From assembly GCA_036971615.1 (NCBI GenBank), contig JAYKKR010000027.1:248001-312000 (forward strand): a stretch of DNA of 64,000 nucleotides, in the 5' to 3' direction. This DNA is from Amyloporia xantha. Lineage: Eukaryota; Basidiomycota; Agaricomycetes; Polyporales; Adustoporiaceae. The notes beneath the pieces are model-generated. The model was not told the origin of the DNA. It ran no database searches and saw only the letters and a list, made by a program, of their open reading frames with translations. Shown here in pieces: positions 39,401-51,842 of this stretch. A program made the position numbers and the translations under genes. Each line of letters starts with the position of its first letter. Positions within the stretch are counted from its first letter, which is position 1.

Positions 39401-41150
39401 GCTCTAATCGCCTTGGACATGCGATGGAATAACACAACTGATCTCGAGAACATGTTGGTGAATAGCAATCTGTCAAGAGCGTGAAGACACCCGAAGGAAC
39501 AGGCACATCATCTGCAGCAACGGAACCACGACGTGGTCGTGTCGTCGGCGAGCTGACCGAATCAGGTGGGGATGGTGAAGTTGGTCGTGAACCATCCTTG
39601 TATGTCTTCTCTGCGTCGGACTCAGCAGACGGTGTAGGACTCTCCTTCAGGCGCGCTGAGAGATCAGCCATCCCATTATTGATGAGTAAACGCCCTGGCG
39701 CTTTGGCAATACCACCGTCGTCCTTGACGGTCGCCAGCTCGCCGCTGACGAACGGACTCGGTAGCTTCGTACGAAACTGATACAGGTCGTGCGATGAGTC
39801 GCGCAGGCGGTGGTCATAAGTGACCGCATGAAAAAACTTCTGCGCATCAAGCGCGCGCCCAAGGAGCAGCGCGAGGTTTCGATCTGTGGTCTTGATGATA
39901 TAGGCAATTTGGTCAACTGCTTCGCGCCCGTCGAACGCGTCCTTGTACGTTAACCCGTCCTTCACCCTGTCCTGTAACTGGATTCGCGCCTTAAACGCCT
40001 CGGCCACACGGGAAAGTAGCGCTGGGTACACAACCGGCGTCCGTGATCGGTGCGGGACTTGTCCGCGCGCAGATGCGGGAGATTCACGGCCAGGCCCTTG
40101 TGGGATGGGGGGCCGCGGAATGCGCCCCGACTCAAGCATTGCGCGGAACTGAGGTGTCATCGTTGCAGACATCGACCGCGAGCGGTCTTGAGGTATGCGA
40201 TCCTTGCGGAACGCGGCTCCTGGCAGAGTTTTCGAGGATTCGGAAGAGCGGCGCCCACCCACAGCCCCGGACATGTCTGCTAGGGTGGATGAAGCAGGTG
40301 ATGAGGCTGTTCCTCCGGTCATCGCGGACCCAATAGCAGTATCGAGCTGAAGAGGGTACGGACGAGAAGAGCCCGACGCGGATGGAAATGTGGCCAATTC
40401 AGGACTGGGAAGGTAAGAAGAAGTGGCAGAAATTCGTGAATGCACGCTACTTGGTTTCGACCGATGCCGCGACCAAGGAAGTTCACTCGAGCTCTCCTCT
40501 GTGCCCACTTCGCTCGGTGTTCCGCCGTCCGCGCCAAAGTCAATGCCTAGCCTCCCGTCGTCGGTGTCGATGTTCACACCAAGCAGTGGCAGCTCGGGGT
40601 TTGACGGAGATGCCTGTTGCAGCTGCTGTTGCTGCTGCTGACCCATCGGGCTATTCATGTATACCTGCGCTTGATAAGCCTGCGCAGGAGTGAGGCCCGC
40701 TCGTGTCAACGCCTCGAGACTGGCATCTGGGGGTTCCTCGGGTGGTGCGATCACTCCGGCAGAACTAGCGACAGACCTCGCGCGACTGACTATAGAGGGA
40801 GCCGCAAGAGAGTTTGAGTACGTGTAGTTCACGGGCGGTTGGATATTCGGATGGCCTTGCTGCGAAGGGTACCAGGACTGCCTGAAGGTGGATGGGGGGG
40901 CCTGTTGTTGCTGTGGGTAGTTGATGGAAGGTGCTCGTGACGAGCCTGACGTCCTCCTGTCCAGTTGTGCACCATACTGCTGGGGATAATAAGAATATTG
41001 CTGGTTGTTGGGTGGTGTGATGCGCTGAGCCTGGGGATAAGGAGCAGGAGAAGGGCTGGCCTGATGGTGGGTAGCACTTGGTCGGCCAAAGATGGACTCG
41101 TATGCAGCATGGCGTTTGTCTGGCTGTCGAGGTCCGAGGGGCCTGTCCAT
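36459..41150 (-). CDS. ROM2: Rho1 guanine nucleotide exchange factor, Rom2/Rgf type (DEP-DH-PH-CNH)
   Basis: A cell-wall-integrity activator of Rho1, about 1,350 residues. The N-terminal 370 residues are disordered and rich in Pro, Ser and Gln, with a CAG-type Q run near 40615-40645. A DEP domain follows (about 40010-39760: KARIQLQDRVKDGLTYKDAF to SHDLYQF). The DH domain (about 39230-38470) has INEVIYTERDFVRDM, IKPLKELDIIPQ, YLTKPTTRLARYPLLLEAVL. The PH domain (about 38400-37940) has IYKGALKKQGDSSELQVFLFD. A C-terminal CNH domain (about 37880-36830) has YGTDDGVYLSNLRE, RLCVGCTNGFEIVDLETL and YWEGYPTGF. After it is a short Ser/Pro/Tyr-rich tail ending RLQMATPPHP. The order is that of Rom2/Tus1/Rgf1. 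Introns are short and consistent. Confidence 0.94.
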
Positions 41151-41524
41151 ACCGATAAGAATGTGTGCCCGCTACGGACGACGACGAGCAGACCTGGGCG
41201 CGGAATGTGGGTAACGATGAGCAGGAACCGTAACAGGCGCCCACGTCAAATTACCGGCGGCACTTGCAGCACTCGAGCTCGACAAACAATTACTTTTTCT
41301 AAATCGTCAATTTTATTTATCCCAGCAACTTCGTTATTTACAACTGAACTGGGCACATCCATGTATTTCCTAGCTATCTGAGCCTATATCGTCCTCGCAA
41401 TCACTGAAACGCTCTGGGTGCAGCCGCACCGGGCGCATCTGCCACATCCGGGATCACCGAGATTAATTACTCGTCCCTTTCTAGAGTTGTTTGTTACACG
41501 TTTCGGTAGAGGGAGCTCGTCAAC
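41151..41524. other. RhoGEF upstream region
   Basis: Promoter side of the RhoGEF gene. Nothing else recognised. Confidence 0.4.
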
Positions 41525-42243
41525 TCAGTTGTCCATACCAAATCCGAGGGAGATTCGTCGATGCACGAAAGCCTCGTCGACGTGGGTCGTTTCAGCTGAA
41601 CTGCCTGGTACTGTTGAGTAATACACGAGGCCTTTGGCTGTGACGCCATCGACTTGCGCATCAATACATACCTCACATGCCCTCGGGTTGTCCTCGGTGT
41701 AACCGCCATCATCTTCATTCTCCAATGTCGTTATTCCTGACAGATTCCCAAGGGCCTGAGCACCATGGTGCTCCTTGATACTTCTCATAGACAACACCAC
41801 GTCTGAACGTCACTGGAGGTACGTAACGATGTAGCGCTGAGAATGCTTCGATAACGCAAGATTCCATCGTGGGCGTTTCTTTCGGATCCGGATCCCAATG
41901 TCGGTTCCTCGGGGAAGGGAAACGACAATGAGCTGCGTATAGTAGGATTTCTGCCATGCTATCGTTTAATATAAGCCAACTCACTTTGGACCCGGTTCTG
42001 CGAGTGAATCACGATCATAGTCACATCCGCCCTGAATAAAAATACATAAATCTCACAGCTCCATTCCAGCGTGCTCCCAATCACGATAGAGGCCTTTTCA
42101 TGTCCAGGCTGGGCACAAGTATGCCCTTGAAGCGGGAATGTAATATATCGACTGAGCTCACCCGTCGGTCTGTGCTCGTATAATTTCCTCGTAGTCCGCG
42201 CAAGCATGCAGTGTCTGCACACACAGCCACCTTCAAGACACAC
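41525..42243 (-). other. Possible short coding region(s), unresolved
   Basis: Three overlapping minus-strand frames look more protein-like than their surroundings but do not join cleanly. One (41959-42243) contains LYEHRPTGELSRYITF and a C-x-P-G-H segment. Another (41715-41984) contains HWDPDPKETPTMESCVIEAFSALHRYV. A third (41525-41800) contains an acidic NEDDGGYTEDNP stretch and ends LGFGMDN. A frame change near 41775-41785 would connect the last two; given the indels elsewhere in this window this is plausible. I recognise no family. Confidence 0.3.
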
Positions 42244-42538
42244 GGACCTGATAAACTTAAGGCTTAGTAAAAATATCTAGAAGCTTCTGCGCATACAAGA
42301 AAAGGATGGACAAAGAGTAATTAATCTACTCACCGCATCGAACAAACTTGACTTACATAAAACTCGTCTTCAAGACTGAACATTCTACAGGTCACATAAC
42401 AAGCGCGTCCGAGCAGGCAGGGCTATTCAACTAAGCGACGCTAATGCTCACAAAACTTATGTTAAGCTTATTCAATATGCCCGAATGCATTCGAAATGAG
42501 GATGACAATGACGGGCCGGATATCGATGATGTGGTTGA

Positions 42539-42546
42539 AGTGAGAC
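42539..42546. repeat. Left target-site duplication AGTGAGAC
   Basis: Perfect 8-bp direct repeat of 43060-43067, flanking the element between them. Confidence 0.85.
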
Positions 42547-43059
42547 TAGTGTAGGGGTAGTGTAGGGGGCAGAATTGTTTCGAGCCTTCTGCCAACTGCC
42601 GCCGGCAGTATGGCAATTGCCACCCTCGGCAGAAATTGGCAGAAGAATTTCTGGGCTTTTTCGTGTTTGTTTTCGCTCCCTATGAAAGGGGAGATTGCTT
42701 GGCGCGCCCTGCGGCGTTTGAAGCAGACTTCCCAAATTTGGTCATAAACGTGATATAAACTACCAAATTGAGCATGTGTGACACAATTATTAAATCAATC
42801 GACCCCATTTGAGCGGTACGTAGTCACCTTAAGCCGGAATTGTAATGGCTTTCGACTAGGAACTACTTGAAATCTCCCGCTCAAAGTTTGTGCGCTGAAA
42901 ATAGCCTCAAAAACCTGCCTGCATGGGCCCGAATGCCTCATTTAGGCCTAGTACTGCCAGGTTTCTGCCAACATCTGCATTTGTTCTGCCAAATGCCGCG
43001 GCAATTGCCGCTTTGGCAGAAATACGTGGCTTAATGGCAGACATCTGCCAACCACACTA
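42547..43059. mobile_element. Non-autonomous hAT-like DNA transposon (MITE), 513 bp
   Basis: The left end begins TAGTGTAGGGG (present twice in tandem) and then GGCAGA. The right end, read on the other strand, begins TAGTGTGGTTGGCAGA. These are imperfect terminal inverted repeats, 13 of 16 matching when the second left copy is used. Perfect 8-bp direct repeats AGTGAGAC flank it. An 8-bp duplication and a terminus matching YARNG are hallmarks of the hAT superfamily. Both subterminal regions are packed with TCTGCCA/TGGCAGA-type motifs in both orientations, as in hAT transposase-binding ends. There is no transposase frame. It ends 81 bp before the Sec1 start codon, so it sits in that promoter or 5' UTR. 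Confidence 0.85.
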
Positions 43060-43067
43060 AGTGAGAC
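43060..43067. repeat. Right target-site duplication AGTGAGAC
   Basis: Perfect copy of 42539-42546. Confidence 0.85.
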
Positions 43068-43140
43068 CTAATAGTTGGGCGCCAAATCAAGTCTTCCAGT
43101 CTGGTTCAGCGTAGCGACCGCAACTCCTGCAACGACCGTC

Positions 43141-46100
43141 ATGACCTCTCTGCTCAACTCTGTCCGTTCTAGTGCGTTGTGAAAGTTTCCTAGCTCTTAT
43201 AACGTGGGCTCAGTAACGTGTCTGTGCAGAATTTCTGGAGGCAATCAGGTCGGTGAATCCACCCGGGCGATGGAAGATCCTGGTGGTGGACGAACACTCC
43301 CAGCAATTGCTGGGCTCTGTGTTGAAGCAATATGATATTCTGGAGGAGAATGTGACCTGTGCGTACTACTATTCCCCATGTTTCGTATCATATTGAACTT
43401 CAGGACGACTGGAAGTGATTGAATCGATCACGAATTACCGCGAGCCTCAGCCGGGGTTTGAGGCGATGTATCTGCTTATGTCGACTTCACAGAACGTTGA
43501 TCGTATAATTCGAGACTTCTCTGACGGACGCCAACAATATGCTGCCGCAAATCTGTTCTTCGTGGATGGTATGTTGGAATATCTCTAGTGCTTGAACGAT
43601 AGCCCGGAAGCTGATTAAGTACTGTAAGGGCTGGATGAGCAGCTGTTCGAACGTCTGACTTCTTCGTCCGCGGAACCGCATCTCAAGACTCTACAAGAAC
43701 TATTCGTCAACTTCTGGGGTAGGTTCACCTCTTGTGAGGCTGTGTTTAACGGGACTTCCATCTCGCTTGCCCGCAGCTCTGGAGGCGCAAGCTTTCTCAC
43801 TCAAGTTACCTGGTTCTTTCTTCAATATGTACAGTCCCCCGCGCAGTGAATCCGCATTCCGGTCTGCACGCGATCGACTTGAAGAAGAATTGAGGTTTGT
43901 TAGCAGGATGGCAGGTCTTCTTCTATCCTCTCTGTCAGCCGAATGGCTCATATTTCAGCCTACCAACCCTCAGATCCTAAACGTTTGCGTCACTATGAAT
44001 GAATTTCCGTTCATCCGATACTACCTACCTACCCATCACGCTCCTCTTGGCCCTTTAAAGCCAAACGACACGACACGCGCGCCTCCACCACCAGAGAACA
44101 GCGGGCGGTGGCGAACACAGCTTGCCCGCGGTGCTGAGGCCCGGGCATATGAGAACGCCGACACAGATTTTGTATCGAAAGTGCTGGCTTTCATGGTCCA
44201 ACGAGAGCTGGACGAATATAAAAAGGCAAACCCTGATTTTCCTGTAGGTATCGTGTAGGCTTTTGGCTCAGACCCGCCGTGAGTCGCTCTAGTCTCACAT
44301 TCATTACAGAAACCGTCCGATCCACCACGACCACGTTCAACGATGATCATCACCGATCGCGCTATGGACACTCTAGCACCCTTTGTACACGAGTTCACAT
44401 ATCAAGCCATGGCAAATGACCTTCTCCCGATCGAAGATGGCTCTAAATACACGTGCGTTCTCGAAATTCTAAATTTGCGAAGTCTCATCGATCGGCCCGC
44501 AGATATAAATTCCAATCCGCCCAAGGCACCTTCGAGGACAAGACTGCCACTTTGTCTGATGCGGACAATGTCTGGACTGCCGTTCGGCATATGCATATGC
44601 GAGAGGCCATCGACAAACTAATGGCGGACTTCAACCAGTTCATGCAGGACAACGCCGGCTTTAAAGGGTAGGTACATCGCATCCATCTCATGAGGACGAG
44701 CCGTCATACTTTCACAGAGAAGGTGCCGCGAATTTGAGTGACATGAAGGACATGCTTGCGAGCCTGCCGCAATACCAGGAGCAACGAGAAAAGGTAATTA
44801 TCAATATTCGTCATATCTAGGTTGTCTCATTATCCATATCCTTTCTAGTTCTCATTGCACCTGAACATGGCTCAAGAATGTATGGACATCTTCGAACGTG
44901 CCAAACTTTCCGCTGTCGCCACTGTAGAACAGGTATAATTTTGTAGTCAGGAAAGTATCGTGACACATCACTAATATCTATCAGAACTCTGCGACGGGCT
45001 TGACTGCAGAGGGCAAGACGCCCAAGACGCTCGTAGAACAAATGGTCCCTCTACTGGATAGTCGGGAAGTCATGTAAGTGACGTCATTTGCGTTCTCCCA
45101 CCATCTTACATTATGTGCAGTAACATGAATAAGGTTCGCATCATTGCGCTATATATTCAATTCCGCGATGGCGTGCCGGACGAGGATCGTCGGAGGTTAT
45201 ACCAGCATGCAAGACTGTCTCCTCCCGAGCAAGATGCCGTAAATGCACTGGTACACTTCGGTGTTCGTATAAGCAGGGTATGCTATCTGCAATGCCTGTC
45301 TATCTCTACTTGCTTATGCATTGCATGTTTCGCGTCCAGGGGCCAGGAGACCGCGACACGAAGAAAAAACTCCGACAGAAACAGAGCAACGAAGAGGAGT
45401 ACGAGCTCTCGCGGTTCAAACCTTTACTACAAACAGTTCTCGATGTGCGTTCCCAACCGCAACAGATTGTATGACAAGCTTATGTTGTAACAGGATCATG
45501 TCAATAATCGACTGGACCCCACCATGTTCCCATATGTGAAAGATGCACCGTCCCTTGCCCCAGCAACAAGTTTGCGATCACCCCCTCCAGTTCAGCCCGC
45601 AGCTTCCCTACGCAGCGCAAAACCAAGTTGGCACCGGGCCCCCAAAGTAGGCGGCGCGCGAGACGAAGTCCGACAACGCATAATTGTCTTCGTGGCTGGC
45701 GGAATGACATACTCGGAAATGAGAGAAGTGTACCTCCTATCCAAGTCTATGAACAAAGATATTATCATTGGTACGCCTTGTTCATTCTTGCGAATGGGCG
45801 TTACGTTTTGATGTGTCGAGCTTTGTTCAGGTTCCACCCATACGATTACACCAGCGCATTTCATAGATGACCTGAAGGTCCTTGATCTGAGTGGGGTTGG
45901 GTCGAGGGCGATACCCAATGGCCTGGGCGAAAGTAAAGGTCAGAGGCCATTGCAAGCGTTCTATGACGAAAAATATTATACCCGCGACGCACCCCCGCCC
46001 CAACGCGCTGTGCCTGAGCCCGCCACGAAGGCTCGTCAGGAGCATGGTCGGCTCCATAAACCGTCCGTGCCGTCGTTCGCAGGCTCAACGCTGTCCGTCA

Positions 46101-46162
46101 ATAGCACAGCAAGTAAGGACAAAGAAGAAAAGAAGAAGAAGAGGGGTCTGTTCCATTTCTAA
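43141..46162 (+). CDS. SEC1: Sec1/Munc18 (SM) family protein, syntaxin-binding Sec1
   Basis: A regulator of SNARE assembly in exocytosis, about 720 residues over many short exons. The first exon encodes MTSLLNSVRS; the second opens FLEAIRSVNPPGRWKILVVDE. Later blocks: VLKQYDILEENVT, ITNYREPQPGFEAMYLLM, LFFVDG, LHTYN-like KLPGSFFNMYSPPR, then the central ITDRAMDTLAPFVHEFTYQAMANDLL and the C-terminal IIVFVAGGMTYSEMREVYLL, a signature of the family. The tail is Lys-rich and ends KKRGLFHF. The start at 43141 gives the usual short N-terminal peptide. The hAT-like element just upstream may affect its promoter. Confidence 0.94.
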
Positions 46163-46493
46163 ACCCTATAATATTCATCTCCCGGACAGTGCTTATTTTA
46201 TTGATGTTGTTCACGATAATGTAATTTTACCTATACCATGGAGGCTCTACGAAAGAGGAGCAACGATCGCGGACCTGTTAGGATAGACAATGTATCTGAG
46301 AATGCCAGGCCGAACGCTTCGGAAATGAGATAATCTTATTCATGATCAGTCCTGTACATGTAGCTTATGACTCCATTGGTGCGGGCCTTCCTGCTGTACG
46401 CACTTCCTCGACAGATCCAGCCTTTCTCTTATGAAATACTATTACAGAAATACATGAAGCATGTTACGGTAGTAATCACCTGCTATCCTACGG
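46163..46493. other. Convergent 3' region
   Basis: Short space between the stops of SEC1 (+) and the carnitine acetyltransferase (-). No gene seen. Confidence 0.5.
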
Positions 46494-49191
46494 TCAGTAT
46501 TTTGCCTTGGGTGTTTCTACAGTTGCCTTTCCCTTCTCCCTTGCCAACGCAGCATGAAAGTCATACAAATCCTGGGCTGCACGTTCGAGCTCTGCACAGA
46601 ATTCTGCATTTGGCATCTCGGTACGGGACGTGACCGTATACTGCAAGTAGTCTACAGTCAAGGACGTGAGTAAAATGAATAAATCCCCACATCCGAGCGA
46701 TAATCATGAACATTCGGAATGTAGGGAAGAAATTCGCCGCGTGAAAAGAGACTCGCGATTGGGACAGTGGAATTCGGACACGAAGGGGGTTGTAAAGAAG
46801 GAGGACAGAGACTTACCATCAAAACCTGTCATGTATGCGACACCGAACCCATCCGGCACGACCTCACCCCAGCCATATGGACCAAAGTGCTTCGAAAATA
46901 CCGCAGACGTACTCAGTACCCAGTAACTTGATCGTGCAATAACGGGATCAGAGAATATCGCAGGGAGTGGCTCCCCCTCCCGCAAGGCCTTCCTCAGCCC
47001 TAGAAGTACGAAACAGAATCAGCCAGTCACTTCCCGCAGAGTCTAAATGTTCCCCAGGAGACGCAATGGATGCTCACCAAGTAGATGACGATCGATGCCC
47101 TGTCCTTTGCCCGCAGCCCTCGCTATCTGCCCATGCGCCTTCACTGCACGTGCGAATCGCTCCCCCTTCTCAGCCACGCTCACAGTCTCGTCGTCCATCG
47201 CCTTGACCCATTCATCGGTTTCCGAGCTTACCACTCTGATCGTCTCCGTGCGGCCCTTCCGGAAGCGCCGTGACGAGGCAGCCTCATACGTCGCGCCTTT
47301 ACGCTGCTCGCCGCGCGCTCGCAGCAGGCGCGCATATGCGAGCTGCACGATGAGCTGCGCCCAAGAATCAGGCGACACTCCGAAGGCCTTGATAGCGCGC
47401 TTGCCATACGACGTGCGGATGATGTTCATGGCCTGACCGGTGACGAGCGTGTAGGCGGCGTCTGCGGCCTTCTCAATAGCAGTTTGTATAGCGGGGGAGA
47501 CACGCCAATCAAGGGGCACCGGTACGGCTGGCTTCTGAGAGGATGTTGGCGCAGAAGAAGTGAAGTCAGGAGAGGCGATCATATCCAGCACCTGATCACA
47601 TAGGTTGACAGTCGGTGTGCCATCCATGACGGAGTGTTCGCCGACGAATCCCGCCTTGCCATCGTCCGTAACGACAAACTGCAGGGGCTTGTCCATCCAC
47701 CTATTGCGCAGGCCCATGGTCTCTGATGATGCCTTGGCAGGTACGGCGCCATGCCACAGCAGTCGGCTGTGTGCAAGGAAGTTCGGTGCATGTTCGGTGT
47801 CGAGGCAAAGGACAAATGCGGCAGAGTGAATCGCACGGAGGACGGCTTCGTTGTGAGGGTCCGCCGCCAGCGCATCGTAGTCCTGCAAGTCGAAACATGA
47901 CAGTAGGCACGCCGGCTGGAGCGCGGAGCGAAGCGGTAACGTACCTTAGTCCAAATGTCGCGGTTTGATGCAGTCAGTAGACCGACACCTGGGAACTCTT
48001 GCTGTGTATTCTGATAAATGTGCTCTATCTGCCTATTCACAGCACCGGTCAGCCCGTTCACATCATAATAATCGGGCACGCCTACCGTTGCAACTCCCCG
48101 ACGCTAAGAAGCTGGCTACCTGTCCACGGCTCAAGTTTCCAAACTCGGCCACGTCGGAGCACGATAACGTGTCCTGAATCGCCGCGGTCACCTTCATGAG
48201 CATAGCTGACACTCCAATCCGCGGGCTGTCCGGGCACGCGACAACAGTCAAACATCCATCTGGCGTCAACATCGGATTAGTCATGGAGTCATGGAGTAGG
48301 CAAGCTGGGTGACAAGAGGGCTAAGGTATACGAGCACCTTGCGTAGAGTAGACTCATGGGGAGAACCGCACGACGCGCCAGTGCTGGCTTGGTAGTTTCT
48401 TTATGTGTGGCTTACCTGTACGTATCCATGCATATAGGCCCTTCCTTGATCATTTCGGGCTGAAGCTGTCCCAGCTTGTACTGCTGTCTGAAATGCATAA
48501 CGGTGCGTACTAGGGACGCGGCACGATGAGCTGGATCTTGTGGGAGATGTTTAGGATGATCTTGGAATCCATCTAAAAGCCGTTAAGTTGCGGTCAATTC
48601 ATGCCACGGTTTACGACTATCGGATACAGCTAAAGATTGACGAATGGCAAGACTTACAGAAGTACGACACGTTCACGACCACCTATAGCGGCACGTCGCG
48701 TCGCATACAACGCATAGCTTCGTGACCATCCTCGATCAGTCTGTAATATGACTAACATCACGCACCGAATCGCGGTAAGTCAGATACGCTCCATCGTCCC
48801 ACCAATCCTCGAGCCAGTGTTCCGTCTGAGCTTGTCTGGTCAACAATCTCTGCTGCAGCTCATCTGCTGGTCCTCTCGCGAACTCGTCTATTGATGAAAC
48901 AGCCTGCTTAAGCTCTTTCTCATCCCATGCAACCGGGCGTAGAGACTCCTTGAGTTTCACAAGCGTATCGCTAAGCGGCGGAACAGGCAGTGATGGCAGC
49001 GTAGCCTGCGAGGAGAACGTGGGTCCAGGAAGCGGTGCAGGGGCTAGAGCCTTCCAGTTCGCGGGGCGGGTACGCGTGATAGACGTCTCCGTGGACATCT
49101 TGCGCAATGCAGAAAAGCCGCAAGATCGAATAGGATGAGCACTGGCAGATGTGATCACTCTGGGCACAAACGGGTATACCGCAAGGGGCAT
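46494..49191 (-). CDS. CAT2: Carnitine O-acetyltransferase (choline/carnitine acyltransferase family)
   Basis: Moves acetyl groups between CoA and carnitine for acetyl transport out of peroxisomes and into mitochondria; about 660 residues. The N-terminus MPLAVYPFVPRVITSASAHPIRSCGF looks like a mitochondrial presequence. A second in-frame ATG at 49098 (MSTETSI) could give a form without it, as in yeast Cat2. Blocks: LPSLPVPPLSDTLVKL, WWDDGAYLTYRDSVVVNVSYFYGF, GPICMDTYRWMFDCCRVPG, the catalytic His in FVGEHSVMDGTP (about 47640), GRTETIRVVSSE, SSYWVLSTSAVFSKHFGPYGWGEVVPDGFGVAYM, and the end ETPKAKY. No SKL-type peroxisomal signal is at the C-terminus. Introns near 48590-48770 keep frame. Confidence 0.93.
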
Positions 49192-50884
49192 CGGTGAGAC
49201 ACTACAGTGTTAGTTCCACGTTGTCAGCGTTTGTCGCTGTGATAGCGAATATTGACGGTCCCAAGCTATCGTGAGTTTCGAAGAGCCTGACCTATCTAGA
49301 CCTTCAACAGTGACCTGCGAGAGTGAGAAGCGGGCAGGACGGCGTTGCTGGCTTGGAGGAGACCGCTATTCGCGAGCGCGTGTGCAAGCTTGTGATTACG
49401 CGCACACGTGATTAATTGCGTTCCGGCGTTCTGGATACGTTGGTGGTCGGTTCGGTCTGATGGTCTCAGTGCAAGCAGTCTCGACTCTCTTTCGTACTCA
49501 TTCCTAGCGAGTTGGTTCCAGTACACTCATTCTCAGATACAAATTGTTTGCTTCAACTTGACTGGAACAGCGATTGGAGATGACCTATTGACAGAAGACC
49601 AACGTACGTGGTATGGCGGTTCTTACATCTATGTTACCGTGCGTCGATTCTCCGCGACATATAGACTGTGGCTGATATTCAGACATTTCAACCTAAATCA
49701 CCTCTGCGGAATGACCGAGCTCATTTTTATCACAGTGCGCCGGGAAATGCAATGTTGTGTGCGACGTGTCATTGTCTCTGCCCGCTAGACAGGTGTGTGA
49801 AGAGCCGGCTCAAACACACTCCACGGTGTAAACCCAGCAGGCCCAATGCTACGCCCCGTATCTCGGAATTGACTCAACGATCTAGTGCCCTAAGTGGCGA
49901 GCAATTTCAGAACGTCCCCTGTGCCTACTCATGCTCCGCAGGATTTTCTCCACGAGCACCTGGTCCACTGTGTAGTTGCAATCGCGCCGCGGCGTCGGTG
50001 ACAGGATCCGGCGCTGGGAGCCTTTTGAGTTCCTACAATTGCAGGATGTAGTAAGTTTACTCCCTCAAACAAAAAACCTATGCTGCAGATTATCGCGCGA
50101 GCTAAGGCCATCCTCGCCCGAAAATGTTGCAGCGGCTTGATTCCTCCTCGAAACAAGACAATAGTTGCCAAAGCTGCTTGCGGCTACCGCGGGATCGCTC
50201 GAAGACTTGTGAGCCTGCTTATGATACAGCAGCTACACGATGAAGCCCTGACCGACCAAACGTCGAAGAAAGCGACGTGGCCCAGAAAACTCGGTTCCGA
50301 TATTGAAAATTTGATAGTCGCTCTTGTTTCAGCTGCGCATACATGTAAGGTACCTACACAATACCAGCGTTCAGATTACCCCTTACAGCGCTGGTGTAAA
50401 AATCCGTAGCATTACTGGACAAGTCAATGATGCAGCCGCGAGAACAAGCACCTCACCTCAACATGCAGACAAGTACGAAAGGTTCTACTCACATGTCAGG
50501 TGGGCGAGACTTCAAGAAAAACTACGCAGAGAATGATGTACGGACACTGATAATGTAGTAAAGGTGTTCCAAATACCAGGGAGCGTGATGACATACAAGC
50601 CATCCCACTTGCTGAGCCTTACTGTATTTCATCAACCTGCCATACATCCGGACTAATGAACGGCCTTGCATGAATAAGGGCTTACTACATATTCATCCGC
50701 ATCGGTCTTCCAACTGATGAATCGAGCTGTCGACGAGTAGCAAACAGCTGGCATCTCCCTTAGGCTCTGCGTCACATGTAACTTTGGCTGGCCTAGTGGT
50801 CAATAGGATTTTCAATGCATGTGTGAAGTACATGGCAGGTAACAAGTCATAATAGTGGGGCGTCATAGAGTGGGACGAAGGCCA
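49192..50884. other. Intergenic region, about 1.7 kb
   Basis: Between the start of the carnitine acetyltransferase gene and the 3' end of RPL11. Plus-strand frames at 49408-49788 and 49668-50051 (the latter with a CATCHCLC motif) have no known relatives that I can name. I cannot support a gene here. Confidence 0.4.
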
Positions 50885-51591
50885 CTACTTCGCCTAAAAT
50901 TCAGGAAAAAATCAGAGGATGATCCATGACAGAAAGGTAGCGGACGTACCAAGATAATACCGTCGAATCGCTGCTTGAACCACGCCACTGTGTCCTCCTT
51001 CTTGACTCGGTGCTGGAAGCCAATCCTCGCCTTCTTCTGCTTCCGCCGTGCTACCCGCGCACCTGGCCGACCCATCACAACGTAGAAGTCCATGCCGAAG
51101 ATACCGATACCAGGGTCATATCGCGCACCCAAATCGATGTGCTCCTGAATACCGAACCCGAAGTTGCCGGTCTCGGAGAAGTTCCTGCGGCGGAGCTCGT
51201 ACTCCTTGACCTTCAGTCCACGCTCCAGGATCTCCTCCGCCTTGGGCCCCCGGATGGTGACGTGCACCGCGATCTTTTCGTTACGACGGATTCCGAACGT
51301 ACGCACGGTGTAGCGTGCCTTCGATGTGACGGGTGTCTGACCGGTAAGCTGTTCCAGCACTTTCGACGCTCGGGTCAAACGATCACCGGATTCACCAACG
51401 GAGATGTCTGCACGAGAGAAGAGGTTAGATATGCCCTTCTGCAATGGGTATACTGCAGCAAACGTACTGATAACGAGCTTGTCGATGCGCAGCTCTTTCA
51501 TGGGGTTGGCGGGGGCAGTCTTCTGGTCGGCCTACAGAAACATAAGTTCAACACAACAGTCCAGTAGGGGAAGATATACGACACTCGCCAT
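50885..51591 (-). CDS. RPL11: 60S ribosomal protein L11 (uL5)
   Basis: Large-subunit protein that contacts 5S rRNA, about 175 residues. The spliced sequence is [61 protein letters not shown] and so on, to [12 protein letters not shown] and TAG at 50885-50887. The first exon is just the ATG (51589-51591). The next bases are GCGAGT, so the first intron (51532-51588) would have to be a GC-AG intron; using the nearby GT instead throws the frame off. The remaining introns are GT-AG. RPS4 in this window also has an intron directly after its ATG. If the unusual junction is a sequencing error, the only effect is on the first exon. Confidence 0.95.
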
Positions 51592-51842
51592 TTCGTCGGG
51601 ATGCGTGTCTTGTCGCTGGTCCTGCCTTCGAGATCAATGCCTAGTCCTAGTGCTCGGAGGGGGACGCGGTGGCTTGGGAACAACTGTAAAGTACCTCGGC
51701 TAATGCCGATCCTACCACGTGACACATTCTCCTCATGGCGCTTAAGCTTATTCTTTGCAAATGGATTCGCTTCGTCTCATTAAAAAACTCATAAAAGTAT
51801 AGCACATCTATGATGAAATGTTCATCTACATGATAGCAAGAT

